Source: Ifrita kowaldi (taxonomy: Eukaryota > Chordata > Aves > Passeriformes > Cinclosomatidae). Taken from it: a stretch of DNA of 64,000 bases. Each line of letters begins with the position of its first letter. Position 1 is the first letter of the stretch. Location: contig VZRS01007545.1 of assembly GCA_013398055.1 (NCBI GenBank), positions 248,001 to 312,000 of the forward strand, given 5' to 3'. The notes below the pieces were generated by a model. It did not search any database. It was not told the origin of the DNA and was given only the letters and a program-made list of their open reading frames with translations. A program made the translations under genes and the position numbers. Below are positions 46,335-60,215 of this stretch, one piece after another.

Positions 46335-48935
46335 ACTTGAAAATGAGTCAGTGTTCATATGACAGCACCAACAGGATGGCTGCCCCATCTTTGCCACCTT
46401 GACCATGTTTCTAAATGTGTGTGATGAGGCACAGGGGTGCTTCACCCAGGGATGGTGGAGCCTATCCTCACCACACGAAAAACCCCTCTCAGATGTGTTT
46501 TACCCTTAAGCCCAGCTCACCACTGCCCTGGGAAGAGGAACCCCACAGATCTTGCTAGAGTGGATTCTGGAGGAGGGAGTTGCCTCCACCAAAAAGCCAA
46601 GAGAGCTACTGCTGGTCAGGATGCCATTGTGGGTCTGCATCTGTTCAAAATGCCAGCACAGATTGTTGAGTCCCAGTTGTCTCTGACATCTTGGAGCCTG
46701 TCATTTAGCAGGTTCTGTGTCCATTAGACACGTGCCTTTCTGATATCAGGTAGTGTAAGTATTTTACCCCGAGTGTCATGTAGTGCTAAGCCTTGCAAGT
46801 ATTTATTACATCTACACTGTTACTTTTACCATCTAAGCCTGTCATATCATCAAAGAATTTTCGACAAGACCTGTTTCCAGGATACTACAGCAGTTATGCA
46901 TCTAGGCACTTTTGAAAACATGCCACATATCTATCTGAATCTTTGTGCAGCACCTATCTATAAAATCTGGGTTTCAGTCTCCTATTATAGTGGATATTCA
47001 GATGTATAAGGAGTATTTTTAGCTTTTTATTGCTGATCATGAAGTCTCCCAAGAACCTATTATATGAAAAACAAAATGAAACTATGTTTTAAATGCATCA
47101 GCATCCCCTAACCCTTACTATTAACTACAGATAACCAGCTAGCATTGTTAGACATTTACTGAACTCTATTTATACAATATACAAGACAATGGAAGTAACT
47201 AATTAAAACAAAATGTAAAAAAACCCAAACTAACACAAAAAAACCCCAACAAAACAAACTCAAACTAACCAAACCCCGGCCTTATATCACATTTAGCAAC
47301 TGATTTGGAGGTGCCTGGAAGTGTTTTTCTGTGTTGGTTGACTCTGTACAAATTAGAAGGAGGCATTAACTAAAATTTATATGTGAAACAAATAGCTGAG
47401 AATTGTACCTGAACAGAAGTTCTTGATGTAGGTCAGACTGAAATAAAGCATTATCTTCAAGGTATTTGACCATATGAATAGCTTCAACTTCGTCTTTAAT
47501 TATAGATTAGTAATCCTGTAAGTCACATGTAACTTCTCAACACTTCTGAAATATTTCTCGAATTCCCACTCAGTGATTGATATTACTGTGACTATGTTAC
47601 AATTCAATGTGTTTGCAGAATATATTTTTCAGTCTTGCTAGACCAGACCAAAAAAAAAGCTGGCATTTAAGTTCAGAACTGCTAAGTCGAGACCCAGTGT
47701 TCAGCCAGTACCTGGGGTTTGTGGCTTCTAAGACCTATAGGTTCCTCACCTTTTAAAGTCCTTCAGGAGCCACAGCACAGCTGCAGCAGTGTCTGGTGGG
47801 TTCAACAGTGTGGTAGTAAGGCCATTAAGAGACCCAGAAAATATGTGGGTGCGTTCCATTTAAGAACATGAGGCATTTGCTGCACAGTTACATGCTAGTG
47901 CTCAACAAAAATAGAACTTTTTACTGTACTCATTTTTATTCTAAAATGAAGCACTCCTAGTCCATAGACTTCTGTGTAATACTTTTGTGTAACCAGAACT
48001 GGAAGGTGTAAGAGGCGTTTTCCTCCAAAGTCTGAGGTGGTTTGAACTCAGATTTCTCAGCTTCTGTGCACATTTCTGTAGAGAAAAAAGAGGCGAGAAG
48101 GAGAGATATTGTACAGCCTGGTGGCTGGCACAGTCACTGAATGCTGGGTCTCATCCTTCCTGCCATCATCCCTTATGAAGCTTATATTAAACAGATACTG
48201 CATAAAATGCAGGCCTGGACCTTGAAACAGGATTGAGACCAACAGCAACTTCATTTCCCCTCTGGCTGTGGATGAAAAGTGATGAGTGAGCACTATACAA
48301 TAAAGGATCTTTTTGCCTCATCTGGCAGGCCTGCATGTGCATTTCCTATCAGGGAACAAATTACCTAAGTGTTAAAACTGTTCTGTGTGAACAGGAAAAA
48401 AAACCAGTCTCCTGTGTATTTCATGCATGTATACTCCTGGGTTTTTGTTAAGCAAATAGAGCATTTTGTAATAGTATTTTTCTAAGAATCAGTTATCTCT
48501 TAGTCCCTAGGCCCTTAAAAAGGTTGGAAAATGTTTTTTTGTCATTGAAACCTCTTCCATTGAAAAGAATTTTTAATAGTCTTAATAAGTAACAAGTTCC
48601 CTATTGTAGCACTAAATGTGCTTATTCTGTGTTTGGCTTTCCCCAAATGCCCATCTCCTCTGTAACAGCTCACAGTCCTTGCAACCATATTTATACTTTT
48701 ATTTATACATTTTACATCCAAATACTTCCTTGGGATTTTTGTCATGCAAGACTTCTAATATTTTCAACATAAATTTAGCATAACCTAAATGTCTAGCTTC
48801 TTCTATTGAGATGCTGCACCAGCTGGTTTGATTGATATGATTGATAAGAGGGGTTTGCAGATACTGTAAATCTGACTTTTCTTTGCTTGTTTCCATTTTT
48901 GTTGACTAAAATACCCCTTGGAAAAGTCACATTCT
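46335..48935. other. non-coding stretch
   Basis: The first 350 bases stay somewhat GC-rich (96-codon frame 46437-46727, unrecognised), then AT-rich. No gene was supported. Confidence 0.5.
47205..47278 (+). repeat. A/C-rich simple sequence
   Basis: The plus strand is almost only A and C, with repeated AAACCC-, AACTAAC- and CCAAC-like words. It is low complexity and does not form a regular telomeric array. Confidence 0.75.
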
Positions 48936-48938
48936 TAC

Positions 48939-48993
48939 CAAACAGAGTCTCTTCATTATTTATTTTTTTCAGAGCTTCCAGACCATACAGGTA
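48939..48993 (-). other. candidate 55-bp internal exon (or decoy)
   Basis: On the minus strand an acceptor (TCTTTCATCCACAG) leads into 18 codons plus one base. It is open only in the frame YLYGLEALKKINNEETLF. It ends in a strong donor, TTTG/GTAAGAAT. Entry phase is 0 and exit phase 1. The peptide looks like an amphipathic helix but I cannot assign it. Only one of three frames is open and both sites are good, so this is among the better internal-exon candidates, still unproven. Confidence 0.25.
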
Positions 48994-48999
48994 CTGTGG

Positions 49000-51900
49000 A
49001 TGAAAGATGTCAGGTTTGCAGGCAATTAGATATAATGCCAGCACGTAAAACTACTTTTTAGTTTCCTTTATACTTTTCAGACTTTGTAGATTCCCGCAGG
49101 AAGGACAAATCTACTTTAATCAATAGATAGAAGCAAGCAGAAAAAAAGTATTATGGCCTGCTGCTATTCCATCAGTTTCATTTCCTTCCTTAGGAGATTC
49201 GAGTGTCCAGCCATGTAGATCTTCATCTGTCAGTTAAGCCCATATCTAAGGGTTTCTAAACAGTTATGATACAGCTTTCATTTTTGTTTTCACCTCTTTA
49301 TTCTTTTCATGTTTGTGCTCTGTAATAGTTCAAACAACCCTTTTGCCTGACAAGGCATTTGTATACTTACATCTTTCTCCTAATGCACTGAGTTTGGAGT
49401 CTCTTCTTCCTTTAGTTTGCAGAAGGCAGCCTATCTTTCTCAGAAGCTTTTCCTAGAAATCACTTCTTCTAGCTTGCCTTATGTTGCTATTTTTGTCCAT
49501 TGGCAACCACTGCTTATGTCAGTGGTGACAATGCTGTGGGAGAAAAGACTAAATATCCATATAAGTTGCAGAAAGGAAGCATCTGATATGGCAATGTTGG
49601 AACTTTGCAAGTGTAGTTTTTCACTTATTACTTCCTTTTCCATAGCGTCCGTCATCATTTGTTTATCATTAGTTGGCTAATTTAGAGTTTAATTGTGCTT
49701 GAATGGAGATTTTGGATAGAGGAGAGCTGAGTGTTAACATGATTCAGGTAGAATCAATATATCCTGAGCTTCTGTGATGTATACTCTCAAAGCTTCCTTT
49801 TTTAGAAAACATACTGACCTGCCTGTGATTCTGCTCTAATTCTACTCTAATTCTACTGGAAGAAGTGGCAGCAGCCATTGCTTCAAACCATCGGTCTTCA
49901 TTTGAAATAGTGGGGGATGCATATTGAGAGTTATAATCACCTTTGTGGCACCAGGGAGGCAGAGTTGTAAAAAGTAAGTGCTTTTGTAATGCTGATAGAG
50001 AGAGGAAAAAAGAATTTCACTGCGTTGTCTGGTCAAGCTCTCTTAAGCCCATAAAATAAAATTACTTCTATTGGTCACATAGGTTTTGAATGGACCCTGA
50101 AACCACAGGTGTGGAGCTGTTAATGTGGGCTAGTGGTTGTTGGAATAAGGGTGTTTTTGAACCTCTACCACATAATGTATATTGTTATCATTATTTGGGT
50201 ACACGTATTCACCATTCGGATACTAAGATGATGAACTTTTTAGTATATGCTACACAGCCTGTGTAAGAAAGGTGCAAGTCCTTCCTTTTTTCTTCTTTAA
50301 CAGAATTATCTGCAAATGACATTAGAAATTTCACAACTTTTTCATTTCCTTGAAAATTATTAAAAGGCAATATTTATTTTGATGAAAATACATACATATA
50401 ATGTCTTCTAAATAAAAGTATTTGGTATGCACACTAAATGACACCTGATGCTGTTCTAATTTTGTTGAAATAAGTTTAAACTAAAAGTTTAAAAAAAACC
50501 CAACCTTAAGTATACCTGATTAACAGTGGAACAAATGGTTTTGCTACACATGCATGGATTACTGTTTAAAGGTTGGTCTTTTTGTACAACTGGAGGGCAA
50601 TAGTTCCCATTAGCTGTAGAGAGCAGATCAACCCATTTTAAACATAATAAGCATCTCTTCCAGACAGAATGCTTGCTTCTGGAATAAAAATGAGAATTAT
50701 GATATTAGTGTACTGGCAAGCTAAATATCTAAAAGAAAAATCCATCCAGCTCCATATAGCAAGGAAGATTTCTCTAAATTAGCAGTAAAGAAGAAATTTT
50801 CTGGTTTGGGTGGAATAGATATTGAAAAAGCTGACTGAATCCTATGGCTGAATGAACAGATTTTGATGTACATTTAAGATTCTGCTGGATCTTTACATCA
50901 CTTTTTGAGGACCAGAAAAATAACATACAGAATCTCTTTTTTTTTGTTAAGACATACTGTTTGGAAATAAATTAGAAAGGCCTGAAAGGAAAAATTCATC
51001 TGTATGCTGTGTGCAGTCATTAATCGAGAGAGAGGGAAGATAAATGAACCAAAACAAAGATATATTTTTTGAGGATGTTAAATCAGTAGTGTGCAAAAGG
51101 GGCAATTAGTAGTATTTTTCTAAGAGCAATTTAGATTAAATAGCTGCTGTATGCTATTTTTATTCCACGCCTGAGTTGTCTCTAAAGCAATTTTAAGAGA
51201 GCATATATTCTGGTAGCCTGTGTTTTTGAAACCAAGGTAGAAAAAGACTGTAGCCTGTTGCAGGCATAATGCTCTAAACATTCATGTGCTATTAATAGAT
51301 TAAGTGGGCAGGAATTTCCTACCCACTGCAGTTTTTCTCTATTTTATTGTTTCCAATGGTTGATAATTTGCATTTTATGACATTTCATAATATATGCTCC
51401 CAATTACAGGAAAATAGGATTTATTTTTCTTTTTAGACAGAATTAGTGTTGGTTTACATGGTAAATATCCCAGCAAAATTTTCCCCTTGTCTCTGTGCTC
51501 TAGGTCTCTTGCCACATTCAATACCATTCTGTTCAGCATAATCTTCATTAGTTTTAAGTCCAGCTTTTCCTTTGCTTTAGTGAAAATCCTGTGCTGAAAC
51601 TGCCTGAGGTTTTTAAAGACAGTTCATGTGTTTGGTCTTCTGTGTACCTATTTGTAGCTTAAGCTAGTAGATTTGAATACCTGTGCCACCATACTCGTAA
51701 TATTATACATGAGACATTGAGTTAAACATTCTATTTTCTGCATGGAAAATGTAATGATCTTCTATACTGATTTCACTTCCACTAGTCCCCCTTATTGCAA
51801 GAGTGGTCAGCAGTGTGTTCATTATACTGATGAACACCTACTGTTTACAAAGGCTAGAAACTTTGCATTTGATAGTCCTCTTGTGTACTTCTCCATTTTG

Positions 51901-54900
51901 ATTCCATGAAAGGATTTAGCAAATTACTGGTAAAATCCCAACTACCAGGTTTCCTTCTTCCTTTTGAGAAGGGCATAACTGGCATGATGACTGCCCACCA
52001 AAACCTTTCCCATGTTGAAATACCCTCCATGTTATAAATTTATAAAGCTACTGTACAGTCAGTACTGCTCAAATCTAGTCTGGCAATCTCCTTAACGAAG
52101 TCAGTGATTGCATAAGAAATGACCAGTGTTTGAGCATAGTACAAGGCCTAGTTGTTCTCAGTATAATGTTAATATTTCCTTGACGGGGTCACATTAGGCT
52201 ACATTCAAATTATTAGAACCTCTATGTTGCTAAATGTGTTGGAAAATAAGTGACTTCAGGCTGGACCCTCAAAATCTATAGACACATGTGACTTTTAAAA
52301 TGGACATTGCAAGACTAAAAAGTGTACCTGGAAATCTACCAAAGTTTGACTGCTTTTGGTTCTCCAAACAAAGACCACAGACATCTACCTTTAAGAAGAT
52401 GTTTAACACTGTGACTTGGCAAGCACCAAAGCACACTAGATGTGATTTTTACAGCTTACCTTACACACTAGGTCAAGAATTTGGACAAGTTTAACCCTGA
52501 GAATTGCATTTGTGATTCTGAGAGCCCTGTGCAGATCTACAGATCTGATACTTGCAGTGGATGTTCAAGTTTCTTTATGAGTTCTGTCATTGATTTCCTT
52601 TATGCCTTAAGGAAACATTTTGATTTCTTATAAACAGTTTTAAGTAGTGAAGGAGGGAAGGCACAGGTTTGTTTTCTTTTCTAGATAAACTTCACAAAGC
52701 AAGTAATGGTGGAGGAATTAGACAGTGTTAGTGATAAATAATGTCTAACTTTGGTATCTGAGAGCTCTGCAGTAAAAGAAAACCTGCCCATATGCACTGG
52801 GGGTGGAGAGAGAAGGTTTTATAACAGATTTAAAATTAGAAAACAAAATGGCCTGATTAACAGCAGTAGGAAGAGTTCTGCAGAGGATGAGGGGAGAAAT
52901 TAACGGATGACATTCAAAGGCAGCTGTGAAGTATGAGAAGCTGCAGTACGCGGAGGTAGTCAAATCTAGCAGTACAGAGAGTTCTGAATGATGCTGGAAT
53001 AAATCAAAAAGTCTGGGTGGGGGGATCTTTCAAGTGGTGGGTCATAGCTGAAAGGTGGATCACCTCTGCTTACACAGACAGTAAACCAGTAGATTCCATC
53101 CTGAACTAGAGCACTATGTTAGTATTAGAAGCAGCTGATATTTAGGGGACGTGTACAAAGATATTTCAAGCAACCTGACAATGTTTTTAGCATGTGCTGG
53201 CTTTTTTTGGAAACAGAGTGAGCCCCACCATTTTATACTTTAGAAAGAAAAAGTAATTCACCGAATTTGCTATTTCCATCTGAGACTATATCTTTCCATG
53301 AATTCCACTTACCTTGAAATAAGGGAAGGATAGTGAGCCTTCACAAATGTGCTTTCTAATGGTTAGAATCTGGATACATCGCGCAGGGAATGTGGAGAGG
53401 CAGTGATGCAGAGCTGCATTATAGAAACTTCATGCCTTAGTTAGGATCCTGAATGAGGCTTTCCTGCAGGCAGCTTTCCAACAAAGGATCCACTATGGTG
53501 ATAATGTGGACTTCACCCTTTCCTCTCGATGTCCCAGACCTACCCTTGCTGCCAACAGCACAAGGAGGCAACACAGCGTGCTCATCTCCAAAGCAGGTTG
53601 ACAGAGGAAAGTTGCAGGTGACTACAAGGCAACACTGAATGTACACAGACACACTGTAAAGGCCTCTTCATCTCTAAATACATTATGGCTTTCAGTGGAT
53701 AGACCCCCTACCAATAAGTTTGTCTTTATAGCAGAACTGTAGGAAAGATAATATTTTTTTTTTGTGATAGACCACAGTCTGCCTTCTAGTGAACTCTTCT
53801 GATGAGGTTGAATGGAGTCTACCTCTCTAAAGAGCAGCTCTCTCTGCTAATGACAGGAGAAATCATACAGGTTTTTTTCATAATAGGTATGGCTAAGTAA
53901 AAAGAGAAAGTAGATCACTAATTAGAGAATATTGAATGAAATTCAATATGAAATTACATCTGCCCTTGTTTTCCCATATGCAACCATATCTAACACCTAA
54001 ATATGGATGCATTCTAATCAATTTTTCTTGGTCATGAGTATATTCTTCTTTGATATCCAGTATTATTAATTTTGAGTTCACAAAGAAACAGCAATTGCAA
54101 GTCTTCTAGCTATAAAATTAAAATGATATTTATCCACACCTCACCTTTTTTTCCTCACCTTAGGATTTCCCTTCAGTTTCTTTCCCCTCTTTTCTCTTTA
54201 GTAAATCTAAATTTCATATATGAATACTGATAAAACTTGATTAAGAATTCATAAGCTTTTTTTGCCCCCAAGTTACCTGAAGACATTCAGTTGGTCCTGA
54301 TTCATGAAGGCAGATGGACTTAAGTTCAGCCAGGATGAGTAAATAACTTATCTTAAGACTGCAAGAAAGTGTGGTGTATGTAGTTTTGCTTTTCTTGTGC
54401 TTTAAGGCTGTTAAAACTAACTACAGGAAAGACACAGTGTTTTTCTGGGAAATGAAGACAAGAAGTAAATACTTCCCTGTACACATTTTCATGGAAGGTG
54501 CTCTTAATTGTTCGTTAATTCCATCGTTCATTCAAATGCATTTAGAAACAGCCTTTTCTCTGGTGCATTTACACCACTATTGCATCTCTCCTTCATGATT
54601 TCACTACTATTTTCTAAAGAATAAACAGAATACTACGACTTACCATGGAGTGTCCCAATACCATCCAAATATTGTGACTATATCTTTTCATTTAGACCTT
54701 TTCACCAGATACCCTCTAACTTCTACTCATGACCAGAAATTCAGTTGTAGATACTAAGCCATCTTTCAGCCTATCTAACCTTCTGTTTTGATTTATTATT
54801 TGATAATCAGAGCAGTTCTCACTTGGCTTAATAGATTCAGTTGAGATAGGATAGTTAATACTTCAGCAATGTAAATGGTTTCATTATTTAAATGAAATCC

Positions 54901-56500
54901 TAGTTTAATGGCAGTAACATTTTCATACTGAACATATGTATTAGTCATTTCCTTCATTTTTAGATGTTGAATGTTTCATACAAGGGCCATAACTACTTTG
55001 TATATTAATATTATTCCATACCTTTGACAAAGATACTTTTCATAATGAACATTTAACTTTGGCTTGTCAACTGCCATCTCAGTTTTGTACTTCGGTATTG
55101 TATTTTGTTCAGATACATTCTGTCTGCATTAATGTGCTGCTGTCAGCAGACCATGGTTTTGATCCTTTTGTAGGTTATTTAAAGATTTATTTTATTACCA
55201 GTAACAGGAAAAAATTAGAGTTACTTTCTAGAACCAGGCTGCTAGAGATCCATTTTTAAAAATGTGACTTTTCTAGATAGTCTGTCATCCATTTTACTTT
55301 TCAGAAGAATTATTTTTATTATTACAGTTTCTTTTTAATTTTGGAGTTTCCCACTTTAAAAGGATACAGAGGAATTTGGCTGCAAAATATGTTCTCATAT
55401 TCCACATTCAATTCAAATTATTTGTTTGGTTAGTTTAACTAGTTGTTATGAGGCCTTCTGGTTTTCAGGTTTTCAGAAGTTTCCCTGGTATGCGGTGCTT
55501 TGTTCCTGAGATTAGTGCTTGAATCAATTAGATCTAAGGAAAGGTTTCTCAAAAGACTGGAGATGGGATTGCAACTGTAAAGCAGCACCGTAACTCAACA
55601 AGAGAGAATTGCAATGGTTGTCTTTCCCTGTCTAAATGTCAACACACTTTAAATAAAAGACATTTGTTTGGCTTAGTATTGAATACTTTTTCACTAAACA
55701 CTTAAAAGCATCTGAGGAAATAAACTGATATGGTCTATTACCTACATCTACTTAGAACTCAGTAAAAACTTAAGGACTTGTATGTAACCTCATAATGTGT
55801 TTAAGTATAAAGAGTATGTAGTGTGTATATATCTAATTTGCTTAGCTGTTGTGATGAAGATGACAAGGCACTAGGAGAAAGCTTTATTACGCAGTATGTA
55901 GCTTTGCAATTTGATAATGGTTTCTCCACAGAATATTAATCACTATTGTAGACATCAGGATCCCAGTACTCCAAGGTAGTAATGACTTCCATGCATTGAT
56001 TCTGTAAATATCAATTTTTGTTCTTTGTTCTAAATGCTGTTTTTAGATAATTAAATTTAGCACAGCTGTAACTAACATGATTGTAAGGTAGTAATTCTGT
56101 TATTTCTTCGGAGGTAAATCCATGCCTCAATCATGGATGATGTGGATTTATTTTTATGATGGAAATGATCTTTCCTGTTTTTAGAGACAGCTGTGCTGTT
56201 ACCCACCTGTAGTATTTAGGTAGTGAGTACTTAGTGTCTCCTCACTTGCCATCACCTCAAGCTGAACTGAACTCACTATCTACTTTTCCCTTCCTAATGT
56301 TATTTTCTACTTTGTGTGAAACTGCATAGTAAATATTCCACCATCTTGGCATGGCATTCCTGTAGCTGATACAGTATTATTCAAGTATAAGTCCTTAACA
56401 AAGGTGATAGCAGCTTCAAGTACGAATAGGGAAATCTGCTGGGGAAAGAGGTGCTTTGTCGTTGTAAGGGAGCTGGAGCAAAGTCTCTGGAATCTGGATG
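49000..56500. other. long AT-rich non-coding stretch
   Basis: Apart from the small 11-bp repeat at 49828, no gene, RNA gene or transposon was recognised. Frames are at most 87 codons. Confidence 0.55.
49828..49860. repeat. 11-bp tandem repeat, three copies
   Basis: Units ATTCTGCTCTA, ATTCTACTCTA and ATTCTACTGGA are directly adjacent. Confidence 0.9.
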
Positions 56501-56504
56501 CATC

Positions 56505-56770
56505 TGGATCCCCACGCAGAGTTGGAGGCGGTGTTGCGGCGGCGGCGGGTTCGGTGCGGGCAGGAGCCGTGCCCGGCTTGGTGCGGGCAGGGGCCGTGCC
56601 CAGCTCCCCGCGCTCCTCCGGCGGGGCCGGGGCTGGGCAGCAGCGGCGGCTCCTGCCCGCCTTGGGCGGTAGATGGTGCTAGATGAGAAGTGAAGGTGCC
56701 GCTCGGGATGCCTCCCGTCAGAAGCTGCCGCTCAAAGTCAGGATTAAACACTCGGCGGTTTCCGCGTTTG
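56505..56770. promoter_or_regulatory. CpG island, probable promoter
   Basis: About 29 CpG dinucleotides fall within roughly 255 bases, in a window where CpG is otherwise very rare. The sequence is GC-rich with GCGGCGGCGG and CGGCGGGGCC runs and a GC box (GGGCGG, 56664-56669). No TATA box was seen. Lower-density CpGs continue to about 56930. This is the profile of an unmethylated vertebrate promoter and first exon. Direction is not decided. On the plus strand a donor, CGG/GTGAGA, lies at 56844. On the minus strand the frame 56416-56751 (111 codons) crosses the island, but its Pro/Arg/Gly content is what GC-rich DNA gives by chance. Confidence 0.75.
56550..56604. repeat. 28-bp tandem duplication inside the CpG island
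   Basis: Two adjacent units (56550-56577, 56578-56604) share GGTGCGGGCAGG-GCCGTGCCC and differ at a few positions plus one indel. Confidence 0.9.
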
Positions 56771-57072
56771 TTTCTTTACCTGTTGGGATCTTTGGGGTGG
56801 GAACACTGAAAATTGAGGTGGGTGAACTTGAGGGTGGTAACGGGTGAGAGATAAAACGTCAGGCGTTTTCCAAATACCGTTTCTGTAGAGACAGAAGGTT
56901 GCAGCGAATCAGCAGTGCAAGGCCGTCTTTCTCAGTGGGAGAGAAAGGAAGATGCAGGCATAGCACAAAACTGTGCTGCTTCAGAGCAGATTTGTTTGAA
57001 AGAGCACTGTCAGCTTATATGTTGCTGATTGTGTGTCTGGGCATGACTGAAAGCTTTATGTCTTCAGATTAA

Positions 57073-57112
57073 TTTAAAGAATATGTGACCTCTTTAAAGA
57101 ATATAAGGCCTC
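57073..57112. repeat. 20-bp imperfect tandem duplication
   Basis: Units 57073-57092 and 57093-57112 both read TTTAAAGAATAT--G-CCTC and match at about 17 of 20 positions. Confidence 0.85.
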
Positions 57113-60100
57113 TCAGCTGAGTGAGGAGTAGTTACACAAATTTTGCATTCTAATTAGCCAGCTGTAGGAAAATAACAAAATGTCTTTCTGTCTAAAATTT
57201 TACTGATTAAATTATATATTACAAATGTATGGAACAATGAACATTAATAGTATTCACTTTCTTTCAGGGTTAGAAGTAAAATTGCAAGAATGCCTTCAAA
57301 ACCAATGATCCCAATTGCTGTACAGTGGCACAACTCTAGAAAAGAAAGAAAACAGTCTGTATTAGTTTTATTATTGGGTTGCCTTTTGGTTTTGTTTCCC
57401 TTTTTTCTTTTCATCATCTCCAAACTTGATACCATGTCTGGAGCATTTATGCATCCTTGGCAATAAAATTTGGGATGAAATGTGCAAAAAACTAGCTTGG
57501 TAAGAGATTTCCTTACATTATTTTATCTATAAAAACATTCATCACCTGTAAAATCAATCTTCATATGGGCACTGAAGGATAAAATGTAAAGAAGCTTCTT
57601 CATGAATTTAATTACTTCCCCAAGCTTTGTAGCTTTCTGATATTACCATACACAATTAAATTATTCTGAATTGACAGTGTTTAGTGAAAACAGGAGTACT
57701 GATAATCTACAGTAGCAGCTGCTTTAGAAAATATAAAACAAACTGAAATAAGAAAAATTCTATGGGTGCTTTCCTTGAAGTTGGGTGTGTCAGTACTTGC
57801 AGAAGTAAATGGATAATATTGGACATGGGTATAATACGTTTTAAAACCATAATGCATGGACATTAGAATTCTAGAATGTAGTACTTTCTGCATCATCTGC
57901 AATATAATAGCTGTTATCCTGAACTAAAATGTGACTTGGCATTGGCAGAACAAGTTGCCCTCAGACTCTAATAAGGTCATGACTGGATGCAGTTCTACAT
58001 AGACATCAGTTCTATAATGCCTAATAGTTATACATACTGTCTGAATGCACAGCTCTGTGCAACCTACATTTCAGGGCCACATCTGAAAAAGGTTTTATAA
58101 GATTCTTGTCAGTGGAAAAAATATGTTTCTAAAATTTTGTAAGGCAGCCTCGAACTGGGATGTGCAAGAGATAGCACTGAGTTGAGAATCTGCTTTGTTA
58201 ATATAAAAAATTATAATAATGGGCAGAACAAATCTTCAATCTGTGGCTTCTGGTCTTTTGAAAGGATTTTTGACCTTTTTTCCATAAGAAGAGCCTAAGA
58301 GGTTTTATAGTCTGCCCTGCTTTTGGGGTAGACTTGTTTCAGCTTTCTGCTTGCTTCTTCAGCAGTGTCTTGCAACATCCTACTTGTTTACCTGGAAGAG
58401 ATGCTGGGAAGATATTTGTGCTTAAATAAATATTTTTTAAATGTATCAGAATTTGTGGGGGAAAATGTAAACACATCCATGAACATTTTTTCCAAATATT
58501 TCCTTAAACTTTTTTTTTCCTTTGATAAAACATTAAAATGACAAGTACATTTGCACAGCCCTTCTCAAAATGAAACTTTTTAAAAATCATTTAAGCAATC
58601 ATTCCTCAGAAAAGGAAGCTAGGCTTATAAGGGGGAGAGGGAGGAGGGAATGCAAGTCATAGCTATAAAATTGATATTCTTTACATGCTGACTTATTATG
58701 ACTCCAGTCTGCATTACATGGTATTTTTGTGGGCAAGATACTACTCTGTTAGTCCTGCATAATGCCAAGTGTAATAACACTCAGCATTACCTAATGGAAA
58801 GGTTCCTCACCAAACTGTGCTTTAAAAATTGTTACATTACATGTAAAGGATTGTAGACGATTGATGAGGAAGAGGGAATGTGACATTTGCTTTTACCTTC
58901 CAAGATAAACTGATTAGGTGACTCCTAATATGTTGTCTGAATAACAAAAAGCCTAAGCTTTGCTACAGTGTGGGTAAATACAAATAATTTCAAATCAGAG
59001 AGACTGTGGGTTTTACGTGTGGAAAAAAAAAAAAGAAGTTTAAATAAATCTTCCCCAAATTTTACCTTACATTCAATAGCTGCAGACATGACTGTTGCCT
59101 TGAAGATGTAAAACTAGAGTATGATCAGACTTTAAAGCACATATGACAGTGTCTTATGTAATGTCTTAATATCACCTTGGAAAAATATTGTAATAGTAGT
59201 CATGTCATTTTTCTGGCCTGCTGTAAAGATAAGTTGTTTAACTGAATTCTTTGTGAGTAGATTGAAGGTTTATGCCAGGTATAATTTTCAATGTTAGATA
59301 ATTTAGCTGGTTGCTGTACTTTAATTTTAATAGAGGCTGTATGGCTCATCTTTAGTGTCTGAACTGGGTGTGAAAAATTCAGTGGGGAATGCTTGAGAAA
59401 AGTGAAGATCAAATACCCTGTTTAATAATGTAATAGGAAGAAACAACTGCTGATAAGAAGTGCCTTACCCATTGGCAACTCTAGGTGGAACAGCAATTGT
59501 AATTTTGGTGCTTTTTAGCTAGGAAAAACTCTAGTTTGTTTCTTTAATACTGCACAGACCTTGGAGCTGTCCCTTTCCAGTGTTTCTTTTGAGTTAACTG
59601 ATCACATTGAGATTTTATTCCTTATCGATATTCTGACTTCTGAACATCTTTAAAAGGGACCCTTGCAAAATTTACAATATTGACTCAGTAGGCTTGCCCT
59701 GAAGAACCAGCCACTCTTTCATTTCTCCTTCTAAGTGCTGGTGTTACATGAAAAATAAAGGTCTGCTTATACTGGGGAACTCTCTGTCTGTATGCTGCCC
59801 TGAACATTTTCAAATAAATGCAAAAGAGCAAAGCTGTCACCATGTTTTCTTGCACCAGCCTAAAATTTTAAGTTCTTACACTTGATAGACACAAGGGAGA
59901 AACCATGGCAAACTTTATGAAGTAAAAAACCTGGATTTCCTTCATGTTCTTGCTGCAAGTTACTAAGAGAATGCCTGCCAAAGTAATTTGAAAATCTTGT
60001 GCAGTTTTCCACGAGGGAAAGTTTTTCTGCTTTGTTTCAGATAGAAAAATCTGCTGTAGTCAGGCTGTCTGCTAAATTGCAGAATTCAGAAATACATTCT

Positions 60101-60172
60101 GGGCTTGAAACCAAAAGCATACCTTTGCTATTTAGTGTTGAATTGTATGGCAGACTCATCTTACACACTCAC

Positions 60173-60215
60173 CTTGGAACTGTATATTTGGACCAAATCC
60201 TTTCTCTGAACAGCT
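60173..60215 (-). other. candidate 43-bp exon (or decoy)
   Basis: On the minus strand a strong acceptor (TTAGCTCTGTTTTCAG) and a strong donor (CCAAG/GTGAGTGT) enclose 43 bases open in all three frames, so the sequence gives no frame information. Reported for its splice signals only. Confidence 0.15.

Noticed and set aside
47205..47278. Interstitial telomere-like repeat
   Set aside because: The A/C-rich words are irregular and no TTAGGG/CCCTAA array is present.
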